A stretch of 64,000 bases of DNA from Lepiota brunneoincarnata. Lineage: Eukaryota > Basidiomycota > Agaricomycetes > Agaricales > Agaricaceae. Location of the stretch: NCBI GenBank assembly GCA_023014365.1, contig JAEBUN010000005.1:1798001-1862000 (forward strand), read 5' to 3'. Of this stretch, positions 36,034 through 48,006 are shown in pieces. Below the pieces are notes generated by a model. It did no database searches and was not told the origin of the DNA. It saw only the letters and a program-made list of their open reading frames with translations. The translations under genes and the position numbers were made by a program. How positions within the stretch are numbered: position 1 is the stretch's first letter; every line of letters starts with the position of its first letter.

Positions 36034-36752
36034 ATGAACCGTTGGCTTATTATGGAAAAATGACTCCTGACAAACGTACAGTCATAGGCATTGTTTTCTT
36101 GGAGACGCTCCGGACCGTATAGGTAGGAGATTTGTGGAAAATTGGGCATTTGTTGTCTGCAGCGATTTCAACGACTGTTTCGTTCGGATGGTGAATAACT
36201 TGGTATAAAAGTATGAATATTGACGGAGTCCAACACTCGTCCGATTTGCTGATAGTCCCTAGATCCCATCATGAAGCGTATCTTGGCACGCCCCAACATT
36301 CTGGAGGATTCTCCTTTGGGCCTCCAGAACACTCAGGGATGTGGTTCTGGTGCGTGCTCATCAAGGGACACTCTTTGAAATTTCAATCACATGAGTACAT
36401 ATTACCAGGTTCGCCATCGCTCAAGAGAATGTTCCCTTCCCTCAACAAGCCTGACGAGGGACCATGGCGGGCAATTCAAATTTGTTGCACACAGTAGGGT
36501 GGGGTGGGATGCCCGCTGATGCCCGTTTACCAGAGAAAGACTCATTACTCAGTAAATCGGCGTCAACGCTGCATTCCCCGCTTCGGCCCTTATTTTGTTG
36601 ACGGAGCTGTTCTTTTCGTTTCCCAGTAGTTTCGTTGTTTGGAGCTAACGTTCTGCAATCGTTTCCACTGCCGTATTGGCCCCTGCTGATTGAGTCGTCG
36701 GCATAAATACCCATTACAAAAGACTCCTTCGAAGTTCATCGGACCTTCAACC

Positions 36753-38195
36753 ATGCCCTGGATCAGCGTGGTCAATTTTGCGGCCGCCTCCACTGTGAGC
36801 GGCGGGGACCCAGAGATGTCGCAAGCGATAGCGTCCGGTCTTCAGCTCATCCACGTTTTACAGGTTTATACATCATCTATGGTACGCACTCTATAGCACA
36901 CACATCATATCCAGCTTTTAAACTACGGCTTCAGATGGCTCTTGCGATTTGGGATTGGCTTGTGTGCGCCAAACGTATGTCCCCTCGTCTGCTTCAGAGT
37001 TAGTTGTTGGTTGAATTTTCCTTAGGGGAGTGGAATCAGATTTGGAAGAGAGAATGGACACTCGTCAAATGCTTGTATCTATGGACGAGATATTATGGAA
37101 TTGCGTGCTTCGCCATTAACCTTTGGCTTTTCAATGCCGAGTTTACTGCCGAGCAGTGCAAGACGCTGTAAGGATTGTGCTGCTGTTACTAATTTCGCCC
37201 CCGTCCCTCATTGCGTTCTAGTCACTACTTGATCGCGGCAACCTGTATGTGGGTGGTATTAGGCTCTGGTGAGTAAGTTGAGTATTTGTGATGGTTTTCT
37301 CCTCACCTCAATCTATTGTCCATTTCCAGAGGCCATCCTGGCGATTCGGACCTATGCATTCCTGGGCAAGGCGTTGTGGGTCGGTATCCTGATGGTCGTC
37401 ATGTTATTGGCAGAAACTACCTTCCTTCTCTACGTTGCGATCGCAGCTGTGTACCAGATTCCCCCCATGATTGGTGACAAAGGGCCATGTACTGCTAGTG
37501 ACAAGCCTGGCAAACATGTCGTCAGTGGTTTCTGGCTCGCCCCTGTGGCCTTTGACCTGATCTGTACAGTTTTGACTGTTGGCAAGGTATTGACCTTTGG
37601 TCTATTATTAGGACCAATCCTTTGATTTGCCTCACGCAGGCTTTCTTGCTTCGGGGTGCTGGTGTCCGGTCAGACATCGCCACAATTTTCATCCGAGAAG
37701 GTCTTTTTTATTTCCTTGCTGTTGCCGTCGTCAACATCATAAACGTGAGTTTGGCCCCGTTTTCCTGGTCTCGATCGGAGGATCCCTTTGATGCAATATC
37801 TCAGGCGGCATTCATGATCCAAAGCAGCAATCCCAACCTTCAGAACATCAACTGTACGCTCACGATACTCCGTAGGATCAAGTGATTCAATTTTGGTATC
37901 AGGTTTCTTGGCTCTTGTCCTTTCCCAAATCCTCTGCTGTCGACTTGTTTTGAAGTTGCGCAGCCAAAAGGAGAAGACCTCGACTTACACGACGTCTGAA
38001 AGCCATCCTGCTTTCAATGTTAGCACGTCGCGCAACCTAACCAACTTTAATATTCCCCTCAAGCAGTACTTGGGGTCCAGGAACCGGGACCCCCATAATG
38101 ATGAGGTTTTCGAGGGTGTGAAAGTACAGGTATATTCCGTACTCAGACTCGGTGTCCATGCGCAAAGAGTGACCCATTTCGTTAGATTGACGTAG
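36753..38195 (+). CDS. DUF6533 domain seven-helix membrane protein
   Basis: DUF6533 proteins are basidiomycete-expanded integral membrane proteins of unknown function. The ATG at 36753 opens MPWISVVNFAAASTVSGGD; after two small introns comes the family's N-terminal segment ALAIWDWLVC ... WTLVKCLYLWTRYYGIACF. Hydrophobic helices follow in exons 37220-37260, 37330-37400, 37360-37460 (VGILMVVMLLAETTFLLYV), 37530-37590, 37690-37745 and 37890-37940 (FLALVLSQILCCRLVLKL). A Ser/Thr-rich cytosolic tail completes the protein. About seven introns are needed. The end at 38195 is that of the last open frame, and a further small exon cannot be excluded. Confidence 0.82.
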
Positions 38196-38923
38196 AGAGA
38201 GACGGGGAGGGAAGTCGACAGGAGTAATGCATGTGGTCTAATGCCCAAACCTGGTTCGTTTAGTCTGCGTTGAACGCCTAGTTTCGGCTCTGTGGGCCGT
38301 CTAGATGCTATACTGGTACCTGTAATATCACGCTAGTTGCAATTATATCGGTTCGGGGGTCCTTTGGGAAATCACTTCACACAGTGAGAAAGTCAAGGAC
38401 CGATAAGAGTTGACCCAAGATGTGAGCTTGCTGGCGGCAACTGCGCCTATTTTATTAGGGATGAGGCCGAGGCACGAGGTCTGGTGGGACGAAGCATAGG
38501 GAATAAGGTCGGGAAGGCGACCACGTGGCGTCACAACTCGTGGCTCTCACCGAGGCGTTTTCGCTTTGGAATTGGAAGTACCTGTGACGCACTGTCATTG
38601 CGGGTCAGCCAGAGAGTGGTTTATGTCGCCGCGCCAGGGCAGGAGCGCAATTGGGTCGTTGGTGGCGCGAATCACAGAACGCATGAGCTGGGCTACGAAG
38701 CAGCTGACCTCTCAAGGGAAAATAACATTTGCTTCGCCTTCTACTGGGACTCAAGACTTGTCCAACGCATGGTCAGAGTATATTCGTTGCACAAGGTCTG
38801 TTCTAGATCGCGTTTATCTCGGAAGCAAGGATTGCGCAACCAGGGAAACAGCATTTCAGCGCTATAAAACCGACTAGTTTGTAATGCACGAAAATCCAGC
38901 GTCCTCTCGCTCTGCTATTTCCA
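38196..38923. other. Intergenic region upstream of GH55 gene
   Basis: No gene is supported here, although open frames of about 100-127 codons occur at 38484-38877. A good TATA box lies near the right end and is listed separately. The region is presumably the GH55 promoter. Confidence 0.45.
38863..38869 (+). promoter_or_regulatory. TATA box of GH55 gene
   Basis: TATAAAA lies 54 bp upstream of the GH55 ATG in a GC-flanked context (GCTATAAAACC). The spacing suits a short-leader fungal promoter. Confidence 0.65.
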
Positions 38924-41900
38924 ATGTATACTACCAACATCGTCATTCTTTTCCTCTCTCTCATCGTCTCAGTCTACGCCCTCGGGACTTCCTGCACTGC
39001 TCCCTTGGGAGCCGGCACTGCTGCCCCTGGTGACCCCTTCTGGCTCCAAAATATAAAACACCAAGGAAGGGCTGCGTTCAACCCAAATCCGTCAGGCTAC
39101 CAAGTGTTCAGAAATGTCAAGGTATTGTGTATAGGAATATTCTGTGCTGAAAGGCTGACGGTGTGTGGCTAGGATTTTGGTGCAAGGGGTGATGGTGTCA
39201 CAGATGACACCGCTGCGATTAAGTGAGCTCAACAAACCATCCGGGGGGAGTCCCAACTGAAGATATTATCACTGCCAGCGCAGCAATCCAAGCAGGAAGC
39301 CGTTGCGGTGGAGGCACCTGCGGTTCTTCAACGTAAGGGACCCGTGTCGAACCTGAGCTTCTAATTCACTTTTAATTCGGATCAAGCATCACACCCGCAG
39401 TCGTTTATTTCCCGAAAGGGTAAGCAATTGCCTTTTATTGGCGCGTGTATGATCGATAACCCCCCCCCCCCTTCGCACTCAGCACCTACTTGGTTTCGGC
39501 CCCCATTGTTGCCTACTACTACACTCAGTTGATTGGTGATGCGAGGTCACCGCCCACCTTGTTGGCCTCCGCTTCTTTCAACGGAATGGCTGTCATTGGT
39601 GCGCATATATCGTTGTGTACTACGGACTAGCAGGCCATCTTATCAGCCACTTCATCTAGATGCTGATCCATATCTTCCCAACGGAGGCGGTGCCCAATTC
39701 TACGTAAACCAAAACAACTTGTGAGGGCTCAAGTGCTGCGTTATCTGTCGTGAGTCGCTTTCTTACTGGTCGCTTCAGCTTCCGGTCTGTAAGAAACTTT
39801 GTCATCGATGTCCGAAGGTTAGACTGCAATGTAAATTAATAGTCCTGCCGCTCATGGAGATCCAATTTACAGGGTTCCTGCCGATAGGTCGCAAGGAACT
39901 GGTATACACTGGCAAGTGTCACAGGCGACATCCCTGATAAACATTGTTTTCCATATGTCTACTGCTGCCAACACGGCACATCAGGGTTGGTGATTCTCTG
40001 ACAAAGGTATCTGGAACCTCGCTGAGATGTATATCCCCAGGTATCTTCATGGAGAATGGAAGGTGTGTGATCCTTCTATTGGGATATAACTTTGTTCGCA
40101 AACTGTCCCTTAGCGGCGGATTCATGGGCGACCTCGTTTTCAATGGAGGTGTGTATAGGGCGTGTCTTCGTGTCAGCACCAGTCCTTGACAATCGTCATA
40201 GGCAAATTCGGAATCTGGGTCGGAAACCAACAGTATGCCCGCATATGCCTGCCACGGTGTAAGGGTCCTGAGATTCTTCTAGGTTTACAGTTCGTAATAT
40301 CACCGTCAACAATGCACAGACAGGGATATTTGCTATTTGGAACTGGGGTAGGGGTCTATATCAAAATATTCATCCTGGCTTTGTGCACTTATCGCCGTGA
40401 TTTTTTCCTTTTTGAGGCTGGACTTTCCAGAATGTGAACATCAATAATTGTCAGGTTCGTGACTGTCTGTTCTTATCTCCAAGCACGTAGCAGGCTGAGA
40501 ACGACCTCAGGTTGGTTTTGACCTTACGACTGGTGGAACAAGTTCTGCATCCCAGACTACCGGGGGGGAAGCTATCATTGATGCTACTGTTTCAAATACT
40601 CCATGCTTCGTTCGGACTTCCCAGCCAAGCAACGGCAGACTCTCCGGTTCAATCGTGATCAACAACGCTAGACTTACCAGTGTCCCAGCAGCTGTCTGTG
40701 TTGCTGGTGGCGCGACAGTGCTTGCAGGTGGCACGACAACAATCCGAAGCTGGGGACAGGGTAATGTTTATACCGGGACAAACCCTACAGGAAGGTTCGT
40801 ACAGAGCAACATTGTTAGTGCCAACAAGCCTTCTGTGCTACTCGACGGGTCTGGCAAAATTTTTGGAAAAACTCATCCCCAATATGCGAGCTATGCCGTC
40901 AGCCAATTCGTCAGTGTCAAAGATAATGGAGCCGTAGGCGATGGCCGAACGGATGATACTGCTGCTCTCCAAGCTATCTTTAACAAAGTGAGTGCAGAAA
41001 TTTAACACTACTGCTATAGCGGCCCTGGCACTAATCCATGTATTGAGTTCGCTGGGTGCAAAATCATTTTCTTTGACGCAGGCACTTATATTGTTTCTTC
41101 GACTCTCACCATTCCCGCCGGGACACAAATTGTTGGTGAGGCATGGTCGGTTATTGCCGGAAAGGGTTCTGCGTTCCAGAACCAGAACAGTCCCCAAGTT
41201 GTTGTCAGAGTCGGAGCGCTCGGCTCTCAAGGGGTAGTTGAGATCACTGACATGTTGTTCACGACAGTTGGTCCTGGTATGCGACTTTTTTTTTTTTTTT
41301 TTTCAATTGCAATCTTTCGGGTTCTGATCAAAATGCCTCACAGCGGCGGGGGCCATTGTTGTTGAATGGAATGTCAAGCAGCCCAACGGCCAAAACGGTG
41401 GTGCTGGCATGTGGGACTCTCATATCAGGTATATTCATCGTTATTCATGGGATAGTGAGCTCAACTGACCACCAATATCATTAGGCTGGGTGGTGCTGCA
41501 GGTACAAATCTTGAGACTTCTCAGTGCCCAAAATCCGGCGCAGGAGGGACATCCAACTGTTTCGCCGCTTTCCTCGCCCTGCACCTCACACCCCAATCTA
41601 CCGCATATCTTGAGGTTCCCACTGCTTTTGCTGAATAGTGGAATTTCTATAACTAACTCCATTTTCTCAGGGAACTTGGGTCTGGCTTGCTGATCACGAC
41701 CTTGATGGCAATGGCTCTTCGCAAATCACTATCTATTCCGGTAGAGGTATCCTCTCTGAGTCGGCTGGACCAGTGTGGATGATTGGAACTGGTACGTGAG
41801 ATTGCATGGCCTACATATCTATTACATATTGACCCAATTAAATGTATTTCGTCAAATAGCCTGTAAGTGCTTCCCTCGATGACAATTTGCAGGTATTCAC

Positions 41901-42503
41901 GGGAGCCCTTAAGCCGAACACCATGTTATGTATCAATACTACCTGGTCAACGCGAAGAATCACTACATGGGCCTCATCCAAACTGAGACGGTGAGTAACC
42001 AATCTTCGAATTACCCAACTCGGACACATGATCGCGCCATATAGCCCTACTATCAACCCAACCCTGTGCCCCCGGCGCCATTCTCGGTGAATTCATCATT
42101 CAAGGATCCTAGCTTCAATGGCATTATCGCCTCCTGGGGCCTAAAGGTGGTCACTTCCACAGACATCATTGTTTTCGGTTCGTCACACGATTAAATGACT
42201 TTAACGTTCCTTATGTGTCCTTGCAGGTGCCGGCCTCTACAGCTTCTTCTCTGTGAGTCTAGTAGTCCTGGTAGTGCCGGCACCAAACTAATTCTACTAT
42301 AGAACTACAACCAAGACTGCATTACCCCTGCAACATGCCAGAACCAGATCTTGGACGTTGACTCGACATCCTCGATTACCATCTATAGCCTGTCTACTGT
42401 GGCGACCACCTTCCAGATCAGCGTTAATCAACAAGGAATTGTCAACCAGGCCGGAAACATTGACGGTTTTGCCGCGACCGTTACCTCATGGAGTCGCACC
42501 TGA
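38924..42503 (+). CDS. Secreted GH55 exo/endo-1,3-beta-glucanase
   Basis: GH55 enzymes degrade beta-1,3-glucan outside the cell. Residues 1-20 (MYTTNIVILFLSLIVSVYAL) form a clear signal peptide. The paired right-handed beta-helix repeats both start with the pectate-lyase-superfamily signature: VKDFGARGDGVTDDTAAI (about 39170) and VKDNGAVGDGRTDDTAAL (about 40918). Other family landmarks are VVYFPKGTYLVSAPIV, VRNFVIDVRR, GGFMGDLVFNGG, FDLTTGGTSS and the C-terminal QNILDVDST-like segment. The final exon ends AATVTSWSRT. The gene is cut into an unusually large number of small exons (roughly 20), so internal boundaries are approximate. With the GH5 gene 6 kb upstream it points to wall-glucan turnover. 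Confidence 0.92.
39460..39471 (+). repeat. Poly-C run (12) in a GH55 intron
   Basis: Twelve C residues form part of the pyrimidine tract just before the acceptor of a short GH55 intron (ends ...CACTCAG). The run is intronic and likely length-variable. Confidence 0.7.
41286..41303 (+). repeat. Poly-T run (18) in a GH55 intron
   Basis: Eighteen T residues lie within a GH55 intron downstream of the donor near 41278. Being intronic, the run is unlikely to affect the protein, but it is a likely site of length error. Confidence 0.8.
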
Positions 42504-42674
42504 AGCATAATTTAACTCATAACGGTCATTACTGAAAATTTATTTTACCCGATTATCGAGTCAGTTTGAGTGGCTCGTGAGTCTACGCGTCGCGTAAACA
42601 TTACCAAACAACACGTCTGTTGATCGAGTGATATCAGAGTCTCAGTCACAGAATAGTGGTTGGAGCAAACAACT

Positions 42675-43699
42675 ATGCAGGTCAAACGCACATACAGTTC
42701 CCGTACTTCACTTCGGAAAACGACGGCGAGCAGCGGTCCCATCACCCTCTCCCAGCGCAAGCGACCGTTGGCCGAGGTGCTCGTACCAAACCACAATGTC
42801 CCTACGGCACTCAAGCGCCGGAAAATAGCACCCAAGTCCAAACAGGACTCCGCAAAGCAAAAGAGACTGACACAACTGCATTTTGCCATCGACCAGACCA
42901 CCTTGCGAACCTGCCCACTCTGTGACCTGTCATATACTAAAGGAGCACCAGAGGACGAAACTCTGCATCGTGCACACTGCCCGAGAGTACAGAGGGGCAT
43001 GGAGTGGGGTAGAGAGGAGGAGAGGGAAGGTGCGAAAGTAGGAGTCGTCCAAGTCGCAAGCCAAGTGAAGCTCAAGGATGGAAAAAGGGGCAGAATAATC
43101 TCATGCCCGGCAAACTGCACTGGCAAAATTGGTTCAAAGGTCAGCGATCTATTATAATACATGATACATAGAACTTGTGGGTGAACCGTAATGTCGAACA
43201 GATTGCGGCGCTCCTTCAGACAATTAATTTGTCTCTATCTTCTCCACCGTTGACACAAGATTGTCTCCGAGACTCCAAGATCTACTTGTTCCTCCTACCA
43301 CAAACCTCGAAAACTTCTACCTCCGCCCGGGAGAAAATAGGTGGATGCGTCGTTGCCCAGCAGATATCAAACGCGATGGCGATTGCATCAAATAAGGAAA
43401 ACACAACGGTGGATTGTTGTCCGTCGAAGGGCCTGGTTGTGGTTGACAGCGGGACCGGCCTATTCTGTCATCCCGAACTGCTTCCCACTCCAATGGGCAT
43501 TCCACGGCTGTTTGTACCGTCTACGTACCGAAGACGGGGCATCGCGAGCGCAATACTGACCGCCGCAGCTGCCACCTTCATCCATGGGTGCCCACTAGAT
43601 CCTCGACAGGGCCAAATAGCTTTTACGCAGCCAACGGGGGATGGAAAAGCGTTGATGACGAGCTGGGGAGCTGGCGGTGTGAGGATATATGAAGAGTAA
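42675..43699 (+). CDS. ECO1: Sister-chromatid cohesion N-acetyltransferase ECO1/ESCO
   Basis: ECO1 acetylates the Smc3 head of cohesin in S phase to lock in cohesion. The ATG at 42675 opens a basic N-terminus (MQVKRTYSSRTSLRK). The family's C2H2-type finger follows at about 42910-42980 (CPLCDLSYTKG ... HRAHC). One intron of 62 nt (43140-43201) joins KIGSK to IAALLQTINL. The acetyltransferase domain ends with the ESCO-specific segment VPSTYRRRGIASAILTAAA (the acetyl-CoA loop RRRGIA) and FTQPTGDGKALMTSWGAGGV. The total of about 320 residues is normal. It lies 172 bp after GH55 and tail-to-tail with the following minus-strand gene. Confidence 0.93.
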
Positions 43700-43770
43700 T
43701 ATGTTTTGATATCCCTCATAATCTAGCAGTATAATTTAGTATCATAATGAAGTTGGTATGTGAGCGTGAC

Positions 43771-44413
43771 TTACTCGTCCGGGTCTAGGAGAGCCGCCGA
43801 GCCAGAGAGCCAGGATATGAGTGCAGGACGTGCAAGACAGATCAAGCAACAAGCGAGAACAAAGCACAAAGTGATGACGAGGAAGAAGTCCCTAGCTAGT
43901 TTTCAACTTGGTAGTCAGGTCCCGTGGGCTGGTGTTTGTAGAAGCAGAGACGACTCACAAAGATAGTGTTCATGATAGACGTTTCTATCAATGTGCCTGT
44001 TCTTCGATCTGGTCCTTTGGTGATGAGCAGCTGGGCCCACGTAACCGTTGGTTCTGTCCGCAGAAAGGGTTCTGTGATGTTGACCGGGTGTGTGTGGGAG
44101 ACCCTGGGTCTGCTTCCACCGCGTGTGGCCAAGGTAAATGGGCATGTTGTTATCACCCGAGCTGGAGCCACTAGATTCTTGTGGGTCGGCGACGTCGGAA
44201 ATGTCAGGAGGGAGACCCCAAGGTATTATTGGAGACTTCTGGATCAGAAGCGTTGGAAATGCTGTCGTCGGAGCGAATGGAGGGTTCGGTTTGTCCCCCC
44301 TCCCAGTTGGTTACAGAGTCGGAAATGAGGGGGGAATCGATTGAAGACGCAGTTGATTGTGGAGAGGACGACAGAGAAGAACGAGTCGACAGGACGGTAT
44401 GTGGTCGAGACAT
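43771..44413 (-). CDS. Small protein with one C-terminal transmembrane helix, unknown
   Basis: The ATG at 44413 begins a Ser/Thr-rich, likely disordered region (MSRPHTVLSTRSSLSSSPQS). Downstream frames join through two or three introns to a segment with TVTWAQLLITKGPDRRTG and NTIF. After a donor GTGAGT near 43964, the last exon carries a strong hydrophobic helix (FFLVITLCFVLACCLICLA) and the ending LLDPDE, stop 43771-43773. This arrangement suggests a tail-anchored or single-pass protein. I do not recognise the family, and the middle splice sites (about 44210-44060) are uncertain. It is tail-to-tail with ECO1. Confidence 0.5.
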
Positions 44414-44776
44414 GCTGTGTGCAGCTGCGGTTTCCTTGAGCTATAAAAGACGGGAGGAGATGCAATGTGGTGTCCACCTGTGTTCCGCGAGCCCGCCACG
44501 CAAATTATACACACACACACGGAGTTGTTGCTTGGGGATGACTGGCGCTGTCCGCGCGCAACCGGGTTGCTGGAAATGGTCTTGTGCTCTTCTCGTTGAG
44601 TCAGAACGATGGACGTCCCGTTGGTGGATAAATTTCCAGAGACCCTCGGTCTCCTGGCTACCTTGTTCGCGGTGCAGTGAACGTCTGGACATGGAACGTG
44701 GAACGTTGATCCCAACAAGTTATGAGATAATTGATGACATGATCATTATTCCATCACCACCGCTGTATTGCACTGT
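44414..44776. other. Short intergenic region with (AC)n repeat
   Basis: This lies between the start of the small membrane-protein gene and the stop of CDC45, both on the minus strand. It contains an AC dinucleotide run at 44509-44520 and nothing else recognisable. The plus-strand open frame across it (44181-44867) has no protein features. Confidence 0.45.
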
Positions 44777-47222
44777 TTACACATCGGGGCCCTCGCATAA
44801 AGCAGCCAAGAATGTTTTAATATGTTCCCTTTGTACCTCAACAACACTCGTGTCAAACGAGGAATGACGGATTGTTGCATTGCACCTGTCCCTCGCTTCG
44901 ACAAATGTGAGGGCGAAATGACTGGGGAAAAGTGGTAGGTCGGTGTGCGTGTGCACGAGCGAAGGAACACTCACTTCTTTTTTACGTCTCCAAACTCCAT
45001 TGCAGCGGCTACCCCGACGACAATGTAGACTTCTTTACGTTCATCAAGACAGGCAACTACGAATGGCATACCCTTACGCTTGCTCTGGGCATTGATTTGT
45101 GAAGCCGACACACGGTCCCTGAGAGCATCCACTAGCCACAAGGCTAGTCGTGTCAGTACTCCAGGATGAGAGAACAATTCCAGTTTTGGTCCTTGGGTCA
45201 TGACAACAACACGGTGATTGCGCATTGTCCGAATGTCCTGTTTGTCGATTATGGAAGTACCTTGCTCGATAATCGAGCGATGCAGAGACATCGAGAGCCG
45301 GATTGATTGTTGCAAGGCTTCGAAGCTAGTGCCGCTAGTTGAGTAGGAAGCTAAAAGGAGGAATGGCCAACATACTCTGATAGAGCGTCATAGGCTGTCC
45401 AGAAGTTCTTGACCCACCAACCAACATCCCGTTTATTTTCTTCGTCGTTATCCTGGTTCTCGGCACCATTCTGTCCGGGCATTGTGCTTTGGCGGTTGTT
45501 GTCCTTCCCCTTCTTTCCTCCGCTCGTAGGGGTTTCCCAAGTCATCCCTCCCCCGAACCATTCCCCTCCATTCCGAGCACCCTCCACCTCGATTTCCAAG
45601 GGTAATCCCCCAGCAACATCTATCAATGCGCTGATGCCTTCTACAGCGTCTGCAGCTGAAAACGGCTGAGAGCGATAGCCGTAACAGCGAATAAATGAAG
45701 GATAAGTCAGCTCCACGAGACCGTACTCTGGTGCAGTCTCGTTGAATTTGGTGATCAGCACACGTTTGAGATCCATATCCATATGGGTGTATGTTTGTTG
45801 TGTTTGGGATAATGAAAATCTGTGAGAGCTCTCAGCTAATGTCTGCGAATGACACAGTATGTTTTCACCCCATCTTTGCAAGAAGACCGGTCAATCGTTT
45901 GCGGCCACGCTCTTTCCAAATGCCAAGTTTGCTCGCAACGTAACTCGAATGATACATTGCATCATAAAGTGTCCAATGGCGGAAAAACATAAAGCGTAGT
46001 TCCTCTGTTGCTCGTATACTGACGTCGTCTGGACTGAGTGATAGTAGAAGAGCGGATCCCGAGTTAGCCCCTGGAGGGAGAGGGTTGAGACGAGAAACTT
46101 CGTCGTAGTAGAGGCTATGATATGCCTCATAATCTTCGCGCGTTATTCGAGACGTTAGGTATTGATATGTAAGGCCAATGATGGCAAGCCTGGGACCCGT
46201 TTCAGCATCAACACAGGAATACCGACCACAGGCAACGGATCTACCAGAGAAAATCATTGTCGACGCGCTCCAGTATTGTTGCGAGGGTGTAAATTGTGCT
46301 CGACACACTTTGTCCATACCAGGTACCACCAAGATAATATTTGTTTAGCCGTGCAACGTGTCGCTCATGCTCTTCATGGGTCATCCGTCGCGGCTGCTAC
46401 AATGAGCATCAAAGCAAAGATAAAACTAAGCATCACATACATCCCTTGCATCATCATTCAGTCGACGTCGTTTCCCTCTCTGAGGTTCAGTAGACTGCCG
46501 TCGCTTTCTCGAGCCCTCAGTTTCCGAGTCACTTGCGTATTCTAGTTCGTCCTGCAGTTCCTCATCCTCGTTCTCGTCATCCTCTGAAAATTCGTCATCA
46601 GAATCAGGCAGTGGTTCGTACTTGTAATGGGTCAACATAGGGCCTGTCTTTGGAAAACCGACATACCTCCAGTGCTTCCCAGGACCTTTTCTCTTCCATA
46701 AGTCTATCGGCCTCTCCGTCGTCCCATACAATGATGCGATCGCCATTCTCTCCCGTTCCGAACAAACTCGACAGGTTGCGGGGTCGGATAGAATCGATCA
46801 CATGGATGGCAAGGCTCGTTCGGAAATCCCCAAACCAATTTGGTGATGGAAGATCGAGGTATCCACCGACATTCAACAGAATCAGCGTATGCAGCTGAAG
46901 CGTTTTAGGTAAACGACGGAAGTTAGATCTCAGGATACTCCATTCAACCTACTTCACTGTTCTCTCTTAGTTCCTCTCGCACCCTGGTAAAGTCTTCAAC
47001 CCCAGCCACAGGGATGATCGTATATATTACATCGTCCTGTTTGAACAAGCGGGCAAGCATCTTAGATGCACATAGTGCATCGACATCTGGTGCCACAAGC
47101 ATTGCGACGGACGAAGCCGATGTGAGGGGTGACCGCCGGTGGGCCACGAGAATATCGTTATACGCGTCCCCATAAGAGGGTCTTCCTTGAGCTGCCCGGT
47201 CTGGCTGCGTGATATATACCAT
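44777..47222 (-). CDS. CDC45: DNA replication initiation factor CDC45
   Basis: CDC45 joins MCM2-7 and GINS to form the CMG replicative helicase. The ATG at 47222 opens MVYITQPDRAAQGRPSYGDA and soon reaches the DHH-like signature LVAPDVDALCASKML. TIIPVAGVEDF and HTLILLNVGGYLDL follow. The usual acidic insert is present (DSDDEFSEDDENEDEELQDE, about 46600) with a basic patch RKRRQS behind it. Later blocks are YEAYHSLYYDEVSRLNPLP, EELRFMFFRHWTLYDAMYHS, AKLGIWKERGRKRL and YPSFIRCYGYRSQPFSAADA. The C-terminus is VQREHIKTFLAALCEGPDV. At least seven exons give about 650 residues, normal for fungi. Confidence 0.95.
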
Positions 47223-47729
47223 CACCGTGAAGAGTGGCAAGGGGTCAAAATTAATTTGCAATGTGACATAGTAGCAGACGCGTGTCACGTGCATTTGTTA
47301 CAGTCAGATTTAAGGATGGTCACGCAGAGCCGCCAGTAACCGCTGTACCAAAAGGGACATGTTAGGTGCTCTGTGTACATGCACAGTAGAGGCACTGTAG
47401 TAAGCTCAGGCTCATGGCATCCCAATATTTGATCTACTTCGAATGTGCACGCACAGCGACACAACGAGCTTCTGTTACGAGAACACGAATATGCAGTATT
47501 CTGTTCATACACATACTACTGTCTTGAACTGGCAAAGTCCATTGTCCAGGTCATTAAACTCGTTGCGAGAGTGCGTGCCAGAAATGATCGGCGTTCAGGT
47601 CAGTCTGCACAGTTACGTGAGTTATCGATCGTGCTATAACCTTTGAATATAAACCCGCGGGGACATCGCTGAGTTTGAGAAGCCGTTGGAGAGCGAATTA
47701 TACTTCAATGTCGGCAAATGGGCTTGGTG
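47223..47729. other. CDC45 upstream region
   Basis: This is CDC45 promoter and the 3' flank of the possible microprotein gene. No gene is supported. The region is AT/GC balanced and shows no repeats I can identify. Confidence 0.4.
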
Positions 47730-48006
47730 TCAGGTAGGAAAGGCTGGAGCAACGATAGAAGATATAAAATGATACCGCTGGCAGCTGGGCACGAGGCGAC
47801 CGGATCGAAATCCTTCGAAAGGTTCGTAAGATTCCTAAAACGTAACGGCGAGGATCACATATCCTTGCCATAAGTCGTAGGAATAAGGTATTACCCAGAA
47901 AGTCAGGAGCTCCTGCGGGGAGGCTGCTTGTAGAGCGGGGACTGGATCTCAGCCAACGTTTTGACTGAGCCAAGCATACTTTACGGCTAGTGAGAGCGGA
48001 AACCAT
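47730..48006 (-). CDS. Possible three-exon microprotein of about 49 residues
   Basis: A TATA-like TATATA at 48061-48066 precedes the ATG at 48006 by about 55 bp on the minus strand. Exon 1 (MVSALTSRK) ends at a GTATGC donor. An acceptor CCCCGCAG opens ELLTFW, and a second intron of about 60 nt (donor GTAATA, acceptor TTTTAG) leads to ESYEPFEGFRSGRLVPSCQR and a stop at 47730-47732. All joins are phase 0. The same region also reads as one unspliced 102-codon frame, so the gene model is uncertain. The short basic N-terminus could target mitochondria, but I recognise no family. Confidence 0.3.

Larger units (their letters stand above)
34673..36752. other. 2-kb gene-poor interval with palindromes and poly-G
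   Basis: No convincing gene is visible. Short open frames occur on both strands (for example 35415-35666 on the minus strand) without recognisable domains. Two matching 17-bp palindromes and a 17-base poly-G run are listed separately. The interval contrasts with the tightly packed genes on either side and may hold degraded mobile-element remnants. Confidence 0.5.

Noticed and set aside
38484..38877. Overlapping 100-127-codon plus-strand frames upstream of GH55
   Set aside because: They have no recognised features and the GH55 TATA box lies inside them, so promoter DNA is the better reading.
44181..44867. 228-codon plus-strand frame with Cys/Arg-rich product
   Set aside because: It runs opposite the small membrane-protein gene and into the CDC45 3' end. 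Its composition looks like antisense translation and no motif is recognised.
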